DNA from: Helopsaltes ochotensis
Lineage: Eukaryota; Chordata; Aves; Passeriformes; Locustellidae
Assembly: GCA_013400155.1 (NCBI GenBank)
Contig: VXBM01000026.1
Coordinates: 2,205,092-2,269,091, forward strand
Direction: 5' to 3'
DNA length: 64,000 nt
Shown: positions 26,301-38,340 of the stretch, piece by piece
How the letters are laid out: every line of letters begins with the position of its first letter
Position numbering within the stretch: position 1 is the first letter of the stretch
Translations under genes and position numbers: made by a program
The notes under the pieces: generated by a model
The model's database searches: none
The model's input: only the letters and a program-made list of their open reading frames with translations
Told to the model about the DNA's origin: nothing

Positions 26301-28318
26301 CTAATTATCACCAAAGATCTTCTAGGTGTTTATTTACACATATATCACCCCTGCAAACTTCCCAGGACTTAAGTTCTCACTTATTTATTTTCTCCCATCC
26401 CATTGTCTGTATTCAGCTATAAACCAGCTTTCTCTTTAAATTTCAGTGAAGGAAACACATTGCCCTCAAGTTGCCCACCAGACATTGGTGCAATTGACAT
26501 GATTTGCACCAGAATAAGCAACAACCTAAGTGTGTTTACAGTGAATGCATTTTATTTTAGATGTTCAGCCTAGGGCACTGTCAGGTTACCCTCAGAACCT
26601 CCTCTAGCTTGACCTTTCCTTGATTATTTTTTCCCCCTGGCAGAAACCTCTGAATAAGCTTTTTCCCTTTACTATTGCTTTTTCTTTCTCTTCCTAACAT
26701 ACAGTTCACCCACCACAAATAGCTGTCACAGTTGTAAATAAGGCAGACAGACAGACACTGACTCATAGCCACATGCAGACCGCCCAAATTATCTATAGCT
26801 CTCATCACACTTCACCTTTCTTGTCTGAAATGAACAACAACCAAAACTGGCTGCTATTAATATTCTGCAAAGCATATTAAAGGCAAACTCCCCAATAAAG
26901 TTTAACCATGTTTTTCTGAGCCATATTTATCTGGTTCATATTACTAGGATTTATGATGTCTGTGTACTGCTGGATCTTTGTCCTCTATTTTCATTTCTTT
27001 TCTCCTTAACTGAAAATGTAGCCTAGGTTAAACAAAAACCATAAAAGCTATGATCTGTAAAAAGAGAAAATCAGATGCAGTGTGAGATATTTCAGTCAAG
27101 CAGCACAGCTAGAATCTCAACTGAGAGGTGCTGTTGATCCAGTTTATGTGCGATGCTGAATAAGCTGGAAGCTGTTCTCAAGATTCTTTGTCTAAAAACT
27201 GAGTACCAAAGAAAGAATTTCTGCCAAGTACTGTCCCCTAGCAAATGTAAAAGTCATTTCATTCCTTTTTAATTTCCTCAGATTACAGACAGTCAGGAAT
27301 CATACAAAGACAGAAAGTCTGTTCTTAGCTTCACTGGAATGAGTGAATCAGTTCAGATTAAAGAGGAAACAGCACAAATATTTGACTGAAACTTCAGCCA
27401 AACAATTTCAAATGTTCTAGGATAAAAAGGAGTTTTATTAGCTTTGTGTTATTGTTTCTAGCCCATCACTTCATCTTTTCTACTGAAATCGAAAAACTAA
27501 AATAACAGAAAAAATATTCTCATGGTTTTTCAAAAAACCTAGAGGATCTTTGTAGACATATATCTAACAGTTTGCAGGATATCTTTTCATGTCTGGCTGA
27601 GTTTGAAAGCAAATGAATGCACAATAGGGAATGATAAGAAATAATTTTTAAAAAGATTTAAAATGGTATGCTAAGGTAGATATGCAAATTAGTAATCTGC
27701 AAACAAGCTCCTCGATTGAGTACTGGCGGCTGGATCCATACCTCTTTCTTTGCTAAAACTGATGGGCAGCATGTGTCACATTTAAATCCTGCTATCTATA
27801 AAGTATTGTTTGAGAGTAAACAATTTTTTCTATTTATCTTTGAATAAAAATATACTATACATGAAAATCTAGTGAATCATAAAAGCCAGATAAAGCAGAG
27901 CAGTGCACATCCTAGGACTCCCCATTTGCAAAAGGACCTTTCTGAGCTTGTGCTACTAATGATGTTACTGTGTGCTGCAGGAAGCTTTTTTTCAAAAGCT
28001 TCAGGATTAATTTGCTATCAAAATGGATGACAAGCATTCACACAGCAAATAATGTTATTTTTAATTCATAATTTATCATGTCATGTGATGTCATAAATTA
28101 AATAAAGCTATATTAATTCTAAGTGAAAACATCCTTTCAGGGGATAGCAATCAATTCCCACATGACTATGTTTCTCAGAGAAAGTGGGAGGGTGTGTGAA
28201 ATAGATCTCCCTTATTAAAAAGTATTTTCAAAAATCTGGTGAGGAAGTTTACAGGAAGAAATATCTGGAATGATAAACCGAATACAGTCATTGTTGGAGC
28301 TAAAAAGAGCACAGCAGA
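23338..28318. other. Non-coding DNA
   Basis: AT-rich, no recognised gene or transposon. A purine-rich A/G tract lies at about 25556-25600. An ATGCAAAT octamer followed by TAAT-type sites lies at 27682-27696, and a run of homeodomain-like TAAT motifs at about 28040-28120 hints at a regulatory block. That is inference from motif density only. Confidence 0.6.
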
Positions 28319-28348
28319 TTTAAATATATATATATATATATATTTAAA
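28319..28348. repeat. AT palindrome / TA microsatellite
   Basis: A TA run flanked by TTTAAA on both sides makes a perfect 30-base palindrome that could extrude as a cruciform. Confidence 0.9.
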
Positions 28349-31300
28349 TGTAGAAAGGAATTTGATATCACTTTTCAGTCTCTCTCATTCAAATGAGATT
28401 ATGTTTGTTGCCAGTAAGATTAGTTCCAGTGTGGATAGGATAAAAACTGAGGGCCAGACTGGACAACCCTTTCTCTAGTAGAAAACCTGTGGATGAAATA
28501 ATGACGAAATTTGATATCAAAAACAGACAGAGAAATATTTCACAAAATTCAAGTTGCTATTTCTAGTTCTTCTATTAAACTCTGAGGAACAAGAAGCGGC
28601 ACAAGCTAAAAATATTCAAAAAAACTTTCTCAGGTAACCTTCCTCCCAGACGTAATGATTGTCAGCACAGGACTCTGCATTCAAGCAGGAAACTGAACAA
28701 AACCCAAGCAATTCTAACAACTCCCATGCTTCTGCTGCACTTGTGAGTATCAGAGTGCCTTGGAGACAAGGCTTCACTGTTGGCTAGAGGAGTCCTTGGG
28801 GAGGTGGGAGCTCTGGCTCAACTGACTCTCTTCAGTTTGCTTTGCCTCCCCTTGCTGGCTGTCCTCGTTCTCCTCAGAGAACTCATGCTGCATCAAAGAG
28901 AGTACAAAGCATCACCTCCTTTGTTTCAGGAAATAGCTGGGAGGTTGGAACTGAGCTGCTTGACTTGGCTCATTAGGAGCATATCCAAAAAAAGTTCACA
29001 CGAGGAAAAATTGCTAGCAGAATTTAAGGTGCACCTAGATATTTAAGGGGTGAATAGAGACATAAACACCAGTCAAACACAAAAGAACATTTAGGCACCT
29101 TGGAATTCATCTAGACTGTGCAGGGGCCTGACACAAACTCATCAAGTTAATAGTGGATTTCTACATCTACACATTTTCTTCGTCATGATACAAAGATGCA
29201 AACTAGGTGTTGAAAGCAAATGCTGTCCTGCTAATGCAGAGCCCTGACTGTAAGTAGTACATATTAAGACAGACACTAATTTTACAAAACTGGAAATTAA
29301 ATCTTTCAATCCAAAATCCAGTGCAGCCTTCTCCAGTTTAAGCCTTCTAATCATGCTCCTAGTAAATGCATGCCCACTACACACCTTCTCTGTGAATACA
29401 GATTTGGATTAGACTTCCAGGTCTCTTAAAACAGAGAACTGTAAATGTGCAGGTCATTAAAAATGGAGACAGATCAATACATCATGTTTAGAGGTAAAGT
29501 GGAGTCAAATCCTTCCTTCCACTTGAATTTGATATTCAATTTATTACTTCTTTTCAAGTTCTAAGTACCTAAATATATCTAAATTGATAGAAATATAATT
29601 AGAAATTTTCTCATAGTACAATGATTCTTAACTTAGCAGGAAAAGGTATTACATGATCTGAAGGCTGGAACTCCAATGAAGTGCAGAGAACAGTATTCTG
29701 CACATGAAGAGGGGTTGATCAGTTCATAATCATAGGTCCTCAGTAACGTTTGTACTAAAAGTTGGTATATTTGTAAAAAAAAAAAAATAATAAAAGTGAT
29801 AATAACCAAACCTTGTGTTGTTTAGACCTTCAGCCCAAAAAACTGAATTTCATCCCTAATTTTGTTAACAAACTCCTGTGTCAGATAACTGAAGTCACTC
29901 ACATTAAGCTTTTCATAAATGACTCTCCTAATTTCTAATTTTCTGAGTAACCATCTTAAAAGCATAGTTTGTTTTTCAAAGGTCCTGAATAGTTATATCT
30001 GTAGTTAAAGCCATGGGAAAGACACATAGAAAATGTTTTAAGTATACTAAAGTCTTTGACAAATCAGTATTTTGTGGTACAATGTTTGAAAGTTTAAGCT
30101 GCAACTATTTTGTTACATCTTGCTTGTATGCAAATGAAGATTATCTTCTTACTTTACCTAATGGGCATTTTGATAACAGATTCATTACACGTAAAAGGCA
30201 AAATTTCTGCAATACTTGGCTACCTAAGAAAGTCAGGTGGAAGGCTGGTAGTATTTTTTTAACACATCACATATCCCTGTGGCTGCACGTGAATTCTCTA
30301 CCTGGAATCACTTTCATGTCTTCTTCACACACCAGTGATAAGACGGAACAAGTTTCAGACCTATATCATCTCTACTCCATTTTTTTTTCATTTTTTCTTT
30401 TGCATTGGTTTTCTTGGAAATTTAGTTGAGCTGATCATTCATTATGTACATTAATCATCATACAACTGTTTAATAGCTTTACATAAGTATAGTGGTGGTT
30501 AGAAATTCAGGAAAGAGTAAAGCTCTCCAGTTTCATCGATGTGTTCTGGACAGACAACAGTGTGTAGTAAAAAAATATGATACTGAAACAAAGAAAATTA
30601 CATTCTGTCTGTATTTCACTTGAAATAACAGCCAAACACATTGCTTATAGCAGTCAATTTGGACATTTCTAGGGCCCTGAAGAGAGATGGGAAAGCTGTT
30701 GGGCAGAGCCATCAGGTGTACTAATGAGATAAGGGAGCTGGAGAGATCCTTTGAAAATAGTTGTTGGAAAGGTTAGGAGGAAGGAGTTTGGAGGTTTGAG
30801 TTTTTCATTTTGGGGCCACATATGCTCCAGGAAAGATTCATATTTCCTATCTCCAAGGAACACACATAGTATAGCAGTAGGAAATACCAAACAATCATAA
30901 GCAGTGCCCAGCAACTTCTGCTCTCCATGGATATAAATACAGAGATGATGAAAAGGCAGCTAAACACCAAATTGAATAACACTACCTCTAAAATAAATCA
31001 CAGTACTCAATTCAAGTGTAACAAATATTATCCACATTCTTTTGCCAAAACAAAAAGAAATTATTGTCAATTCTGCACAGACATTTTAAGACATTGCCTT
31101 TCCTTCTCTCCTAGAGGAGAAAATCATTGTGTGGAGAATGTTTAAGAATGTATCTTTTTTCCTTATCAGACATCCCATAACTGACTGACCTATTATCCTC
31201 TTGGAAAAAAAAAAATCAATAAAAATAATTACTTGAGTGGAAATTGTATGATTTACAGTTCAGCAAAGTTAAAAATGTGGGTATATTAAATTTTGTTAAT

Positions 31301-32420
31301 GAGTTCAAGTAATCTAGATTATTCACACAAACTAGAAATTACTCAGGAAAATAGAAATTTTGTTTACAGAATTATTTTAAGTTTTTTTTCCTCTTGGTTA
31401 TGATCTCTACTTGCTTAAAACATACACAGATTGTTCCAAAATCATACATGACCCAGAAAATAGAGATCTGAAAAATTTTCAGTATTTCTTTTTAGCTTGC
31501 AACCTTTCTCTTAGTCAGTTCATGTCCATTAGATTTTATATGTATTTTTTCCACTAAAGATGACAGAAAACTGATTCAGAAAAGTCATTGTACTAGATTT
31601 CTTCAGTTTTAGGGAACACTTCCCCTTTTTACATGAAAAAAAAAGAATATTAATAAAAAATTCACATATGCTCTTATGTTCTTTCAAAGTTAATGCTCCT
31701 TAGATCTTTTGTCTCATAAACCTTTAGGTTTTTCTAGAAAAATCTTCACACAAATAAATGCTTTGTATGTTTTAAAAAATAAAAATAACTCATTATACAT
31801 TTTCTGAACACGAGATAATCATATCTCTTTTGAAACACCTCTATGCAAGTGTAAACTACAAAATGCTCTCAGATCTTTAGGAGATCAAAAAGCTCATAGC
31901 TTTGAAAGTCAGTCTGAGTTAACTGCAGAAACTTCTACACATTTAGATATTTTATGATTGCTAAAATTTTGAATATTTAAGGACTAAGATTGACAGAAAG
32001 TGGGGTAAGGTACTTCTTGCATGTATTTGTGGTCATATGGGTTCAAAGGAGACTAGTGTAAAAATCTTCTTGCAAAAAAATTAATTTTGGAGGTCTTAGT
32101 CAGCAAGAACATTAACCTTTTCAGACACTTTTATATAGATTTATTCAGAAATTCTTTCCCTAATGATCTCACCCAGGCTTTGCTTTGACGTAACTGGGGC
32201 TTGTGTCGAGCTGCTGAAGATGACTAGATTTGCCCTCATTCTATCTGAGGAAGAATATTTCCTCCTTCCATCCAAATGAGGTGCTCCCAGACCAGTGTAT
32301 TAGGCAATGAAAGGGAGAATGGGGTCAGCTAAAGATGACAGAGCACCATGGAAAACATTAGACTTTATAGTCTAATGCATTGCAAGATCTTCTGATGAAG
32401 GAAAGAATGGAATAACACCT
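28349..32420. other. Non-coding DNA
   Basis: No recognised gene. A leucine-rich frame at 28780-29046 begins in a locally GC-richer patch but has no start context, splice sites or domain. A 138-codon frame from ATG at 30013 to 30429 has residue composition typical of AT-rich chance frames. A 13-base A run lies at 29775-29787. Confidence 0.6.
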
Positions 32421-32658
32421 TTTCTCTCTTCTCTTCTCCTCTTCTCTTCTCTTCTCTTCTCTTCTCTTCTCTTCTCTTCTCTTCTCTTCTCTTCTCTTCT
32501 CTTCTCTTCTCTTCTCTTCTCTTCTCTTCTCTTNTTCTCTTCTCTTCTCTTCTCTTCTCTTCTCTTCTCTTCTCTTCTCTTCTCTTCTCTTCTCTTCTCT
32601 TCTCTTCTCTTCTCTTCTCTCCTCTCCTCTCCTCTCCTCTCCTCTCTCTTTTTTTTTC
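32421..32658. repeat. TTCTC pentanucleotide array
   Basis: About 240 bases of pure pyrimidine on the plus strand (pure purine on the minus strand), mostly perfect TTCTC units, with one N at 32534. The last part switches to a CTCCT variant and then a T run. The array reads as an artefactual E/K/R-rich open frame on the minus strand, which is not a gene. Its true length is likely uncertain in the assembly. Confidence 0.97.
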
Positions 32659-35600
32659 CTAATAGAAGATTAAGATTTAACAATTATGTATTTGAGAAGC
32701 AAAGGCAAAATCCACGTCTGTCATGTCGTATCACTTATAATTTTCCTCATATCTGAAAATTACGTAGTGTATATTTTGGTTAAAACTTGAATCAACACTA
32801 ACGGTTGGGGGCACTGTAACTGACTAACCCAGCAATAAACTTATCTACTTTATTTTCCAGATGCTATCTCCTAAGGAAAAGGAAAACCTTATATAAAAGG
32901 AATACAGAATAAGAATGTGGTAATGGGAGGGAGCCAACATAAGACAAAACAAATCAAACATCAACAAAACATCTTAGTTATATTTAGTCACACTCAACTG
33001 AGACATGGAAAAGGAGACTAATTACAGAGGTTAGATGGGTCAGAAGTTAGGAAATTAACCTTAGATTTAGAAGATTTACCTTCTATTCCCTACTGTGCCA
33101 CAGACTTCCTAGGTGAAACTGCTCATCTCTTTTTACTTCAATTGATTTCAATTCTTCTTATGCAAAACTGAGGATAAGAATACTTCCCCCACAAATTCTG
33201 CTGATGATTTTCGTTATTTGAAAAATACAGTGGTTTAGATTGTATAGACTTGGAAAAGGGCAAAGAGAAGGACAAAAGATACAGCTTTTTTTGAGAAGCT
33301 GAGCTGCCTACAGAGGACAAGTCTCCAAAATAATTATAACCATTAAGACAAGCTCTGCCTTCGGTGGGTTGCAATTCAGATAGCTGAAATTTGTGCTGTA
33401 ATGTCACTGTATTTATTTCCTTAAATCTCCTCTTTGTTTAAATCAGAGCCCTACCATTACGCTGGCCCAATTTTTGTGCTGAAATTGAATGGTATTTATT
33501 AATAGGTTGCTCCCTTAGTTTAAGTCTATAATTTAAAGTAACTATGAAAGTCAAGATTCAGTAAAACCTATGTCCAAAAATTCACAGAAGCTCTTGTGAG
33601 GGTGGAACCTTTTTCGAAAGTGTTCCTAAATTATACCAAATGCACGGTTTGTGGTATTATATACAGTTAACAGTTTTCAAAAAATGAGCTGATGATTCAA
33701 TCTGTTTCTGTGCATTCATTTAATCAAAAAAAAATTTTCTCCGTCTTATGTTTATTACTTTCAATATAACTGATAAGCCGCTGAGCTGAAACCTATAATG
33801 CCACTCTGAATCCAGTATAGTCAGGACAATTCTAAATTGCATCAAGTTATGAGATTCTTCCTTTAAAAAGTCAGGCCATGAAAAAAAAAATTCACAGGGA
33901 AAGTTAACAGTAGCAAAAAAAAAGTAGAGGAGACCAGCCAATAGGTTAATTTATATGCACACCCACAGTCTCTTTTTTCCTATGGCAAATAGACAGACAT
34001 CTCAGCTGTCTGCAGCTTTCTCTCACCTTTTTGGTACCTCTGTATATGACTTATCCACATGGGCATTCCAAGGGGTAAATGGGAGTAAGAGCAATTAACT
34101 GGGCAGTGCAGTCTAATGGAGTTGTGGCCCTTGCTATTCTCCCCTTATTTGAGTCAGCTGCTCCAACAGCTCCTCTTAAGAGGCATCTGCCAGACTGCAC
34201 AGCGCTCTTCCCTCCTTGTGCAGGTAGTGCTCTTCATGCAGCCTCCTAAATGGAACAATTAATCCTCAGGGAAGTGAGCCACACTTCAGTTAACGATGAT
34301 GCTGAAGCTGGTAGGGGACAAATGTAAAGGTTAGCATGAATATTTTGCAGCTGATACATTAATAGTGTTGTTCAGTTTTCCTGGGAAAAGTGGTTAGCTT
34401 GGTCCTGGTCACTATAAATGTCTGTAAAAAGAGGAGGATCCAAAGAATAAATGTAATTCAGGCAAGAACTCACTAAAAAGCTTCCGAAGACAGGGAGAAA
34501 TATTTTCAAATTTTTAAAATTGATTCCATCAAGTATAAATGCTGTTCTTTATTTGATAAAAACATCCCTTCAACCCACCCCCCTCTCAGGGACTTCCCGA
34601 GAAAATCAACTATGATTTACAGCTCATGCCTAACTTTATGCCCCTCTGATAAAGTATTAGAGTTATGCATTATTGAAATCAATTAAACTACAATTAAAGC
34701 CTTTAGAGTAGGCTATAAGGACAATACAAAAGTTCTGAGATTAAGTTGTTCATTAAAAGCAAGAATCACCAAGAACTGATAGGTAATTTATTTCGAAATA
34801 TTATGAAAATGTCTACATGCATAACAATTACAGTGGTATAATAGGTCATGTCAAAATGGCATGAAAACTATTAGAGATTAAAAACATCTAATCAAAGATT
34901 TGTAGCATATTATTCTACAATAGAGATCTAGCAGATTTCCATTTGCCTATAAAGAAATCTATAAATAGGATTTATAAAATAAATTCAATTTTCTTTTCTG
35001 AATTCACGAGTCTCACTATACAAGAGTTTGCATCTTAAATGAAAATAAAACACAGAAATTCAACCACACAATATAAATATAAATATTGCAGAAGCAAGAT
35101 CTTTTCAGTACCCGTGAAACCCTACAAATTAAGAGTTTAATGTAATGTTCTGCATACTATTTCATACTTAATTGTATTTTCATTATTCTTATTATATATG
35201 ACAGAACATTCATTAATTTGGGGTTTCTGTTGACATTTTTCCTTTTCTTTTTTTTTTTTTTGGACTTCAAGCAGCACTCTTGCGTACTGCTCTAAGGAAG
35301 GTTTGAGAGGTGGTTTGGGAAGGTTTGGGTTTTTTCATTGAATATTTGAAAACAAACATTTTAGAGTAAATTTGCAGACAGATTTGCTAAAATATCTTTC
35401 CTAAAGCATAAGAAGAGATTGTTTTCCTTCGTTGTTACTCCCAAATCCCACTCTAGTAGCAGATCCAGCATATTCTGAAGACAGCACAGGAGCCAAGTGG
35501 AAGTACAGCTAATATACCAATGACAAAAGTTGTAGTTCACAAAAATAAAGATGAAATACCTTTCCTTTGCACCTATACACCTAAAAAATAATTTTAACCC

Positions 35601-36129
35601 AGTTTTGCCATGTCAAAATACTTTCCTTCCCTAAATGCTTATTCTTTTACTCTTTATTTCGTACTGTGTTAAAATAATAACAAAGACATAAAGGCACTCT
35701 CTATATTGGATTCTATTGCTTCCAGGATTCACTTGGTTTGAGTCAGATCTCAAGACCCTGAGTGACAGCAAAGATATCACTCAACACAGCTCACATAGTA
35801 AGAACTGACCAGGACCATAATCATCCCACTAGTCAATCCCATGTTGATTCTGCTGCGCAAAGATTTTGTGTACAGAACCAAGAGAGCAAGGAACTTAAAT
35901 ACAATAGATGACATGAAATCTAGCCCAATTTTAACTTAAGGCACATGGTGGACTAACCCAGGTGAAACATTGACAATCCCATTATATGCTATGTGACTCC
36001 CAAAGGACCAAAATCAAAGCCGCAAATAGCTGTTATTTCTTAGGAAGATTCTTAAACATGTTGATTAATTTTATCCCTAGCCATTGGGGTTTTTCGTGTA
36101 GCTGCTGGAACAGTACCTTGTCCTGCAGT
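32659..36129. other. Non-coding DNA
   Basis: No recognised gene. A 14-base T run lies at 35248-35261. A moderately GC-richer, complex patch at about 34090-34310 shows no repeat family that I know and no open frame of note. Confidence 0.6.
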
Positions 36130-36149
36130 ATTCAAACTGACAGCAGCCA

Positions 36150-36510
36150 TCCATAGCAGTAATTGCGTATAGCATTCCCTACCACAGAATCACAGCTGCC
36201 CACATTTGACCCTGGCATGGAAGCCACCCCTGAACACACAGAGTTCCGTTTAACCCGCAGACAGATCGGGAGGAGTGGGGAGTTCCCGGCTTTACTCCTG
36301 CCAGAACCTGGCTGTGCCTCTTGGCTGTCGGATTTGGCTGCCACCAAAGGGGATTTAGACAGGCTGGGCTGCCCCGTGACTGGGAGTGCTGCAGTGCAGG
36401 TCTGGGGAGCCCCCTCAAGAAGCAGCATGGTCACTTCCATGGTACCCTATGCGCAACAGTGGCTGCCAGGCCACTTCCCAGTTCCCTCTGCCTACCCAAC
36501 ACAAACTTAC
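36150..36510. other. GC-rich block of unknown origin
   Basis: About 360 bases, clearly GC-richer than the flanks, with roughly eight to ten CpGs. Overlapping open frames occur on both strands: 121 codons on plus at 36163-36528 and 102 codons on minus at 36132-36440. Simultaneous openness on both strands is a usual effect of high GC and is not evidence for coding. No domain or repeat family was recognised. It lies immediately downstream of the possible minus-strand exon at 36511-36586. It might be a conserved element, a lncRNA exon or an unrecognised transposon piece. Confidence 0.35.
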
Positions 36511-36586
36511 CTGCAAAAGGGTTCTTGAAGCCATTTCGGAGTAAAAGCTGTATTCTCTCACCGTATCCTTCTTTTCCCTCATCTTT
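36511..36586 (-). CDS. Possible 76-base internal exon (unrecognised)
   Basis: On the minus strand the acceptor CTCTTTTAACTCAG leads into 76 bases ending at TTTGCAG|GTAAGTT, a near-consensus donor. Two frames are open. Frame 1 (phase 0 in, 1 out) includes EGYGERIQLLLRNGFKNPFA. Frame 2 (phase 2 in, 0 out) includes TVREYSFYSEMASRTLLQ. Frame 2 connects in phase with the blocks at 42858-42887 and 13479-13512; frame 1 connects with neither. I recognise neither peptide. Both splice signals are strong, so it is among the better exon candidates in the window, but it could be a pseudo-exon. Confidence 0.28.
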
Positions 36587-37849
36587 CTGAGTTAAAAGAG
36601 AATATATCTTACGGTGTAAATAGGAATCCAGCCTAACATTTCTCTAAAGACACTTATAATCAAATAGCATAAATCATATAGTTAACCTTCTGACACAATA
36701 AATTTAATTAATACATTTTTAATCATACATGATAAGTTGTATCTGCTAATGAGTGATGACATTGGCTAGAAAAAGAAGTATGGTATTGAGTCTCAGAAAT
36801 TTGCATTAGGCACGGCTGCGTGGATTTCAACAACCACCTTACATCCCCATTCAGGAAAGCTCCCAAGCTGAAGCTTCAGTATGAACATATGAGTTGCCTA
36901 CAGACATTCTAAAAAAACTCTGAATCAATCTTCACTTCCAGGTTGCTTTTTTCTCAACATGGACAATAGAGACTACTTAATCTAATTGCACTCTCACAAG
37001 AACAGAAGGATAATTTCGAAACACTTTGGGGCTAAAAGATGTCACTCACACTTTCATCTTGAGATAGTTTAATTGCTAATCTCTACAGGTGAGTTTTTCT
37101 TCTTAAATACAGTAAAGGAAGATGGAGGCAAAAGGTTTTATTTGCTTGTAATGTTAGTGATGTGTTTGATGGTCCAGTTCACCAGAAGATCAACAGCATG
37201 TGAAGATTTCCCCAGAGACCCTCATCGTTACTGGTGTAGATCTCATCACAATTCAACACATTTATTGCTCTGTCTCTTTTCACAGATGGCTGTGACACTA
37301 GTTTTCCTCCTTGGCTTTTTTTAGCAACTGTACTTTAAAGAAAACAAGCTGGACTAACAAATCTTGTTAAGATTCTAACATAAAGCACTAAAAGGGTAGG
37401 AAAAAAATCTCAGTTAAAAGTGAAATGTACCATATGCCCTCGAACAACTATGCATCATTTAGAACTGCCTTTGTGACTGTCTTATTGTCCCCAATTGCAC
37501 CTGGATGTATGTAGAGATAAAACTTTCACTACAAGCTGTAAATATCTTCCTTTTCGTTATATTTTTTGTCAGTTCTGAAAAATATTTTTTCTTTACATAG
37601 TTTTTCTTCTGAGAGATTTTATATAAAAAAGCTATGTAACAGTTTCATAGATGTCCTTTACTATGAACATTTTTTAGTTCAAGAATGCAAACCAACTTTA
37701 ATTAATGGGGATGAGTTTTTAAGCTACTTCCTTTTCACAGGACTTAAAGATAAAACTGATGTATAGAGAGTCGTTGTCATTGAGTGTGTGTTATAACCCT
37801 TATTTACATAATAAAAGAGACTTTGCATAACCTTAAGAGTAATCATAAA
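36587..37849. other. Non-coding DNA
   Basis: AT-rich. A strong donor-like TCTACAG|GTGAGT lies at 37088/37089 on the plus strand, but every frame upstream of it is closed, so at most it could end a non-coding exon. Confidence 0.6.
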
Positions 37850-38340
37850 TGTATATTAATGAAGAAATTTTTAGACACATAAAACTGTATACAACGTTGG
37901 GAAAAAATCTAAGTTATTAATGTCGACAGATTCAATACAGATGATGTTATGTATGTTAATATTATTATAAATCCTTATTGTTATTCATAGGCTTATATTA
38001 ATATTGTCATTATGAATCATATTCTGTCACTTCCCATGAGAAAATAAAAATACATGATGGCAATACACAGTGGCTTAGTGGCATTGTCATGTTTATATTA
38101 ATGTCAAGTTCAAATTAAAATTAGTTCTAAAATTAGTGACAAAGACATTGTTTTGCATTTAAAAACAATCAGCATTCATGCTAATGCTGCTAATAAATTG
38201 ATATTGAAATAACCAGCTTCAATAACTATAGATGGAATGTGTTTGTTGTCAAAGTAAATGGAAATATAATCTTTTGAAGTTGTCATTACTGAGCAATGAA
38301 TAAGGAAAATGATGTGCAGACTCTCTGTTTATGAATATGA
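37850..38340. promoter_or_regulatory. AT-rich block resembling a conserved non-coding element
   Basis: Dense, non-repetitive AT-rich sequence with many TAAT homeodomain-type motifs, several ACAAAG/ATTGT SOX-type motifs, and a CATTGTTTTGCAT string near 38146-38158 that is close to a SOX-POU composite arrangement. No coding frame is present. Function is inferred from motif density, which is weak evidence in AT-rich DNA. Confidence 0.2.

Noticed and set aside
30013..30429. 138-codon frame starting with ATG
   Set aside because: Residue composition matches AT-rich chance frames; no splice sites, domain or polyadenylation context.
32372..32683. 103-codon E/K/R-rich frame on the minus strand
   Set aside because: It is simply the translation of the TTCTC array.
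37040..37094. Strong donor TCTACAG|GTGAGT on plus strand as exon end
   Set aside because: All upstream frames contain stops and no matching acceptor gives an open exon.
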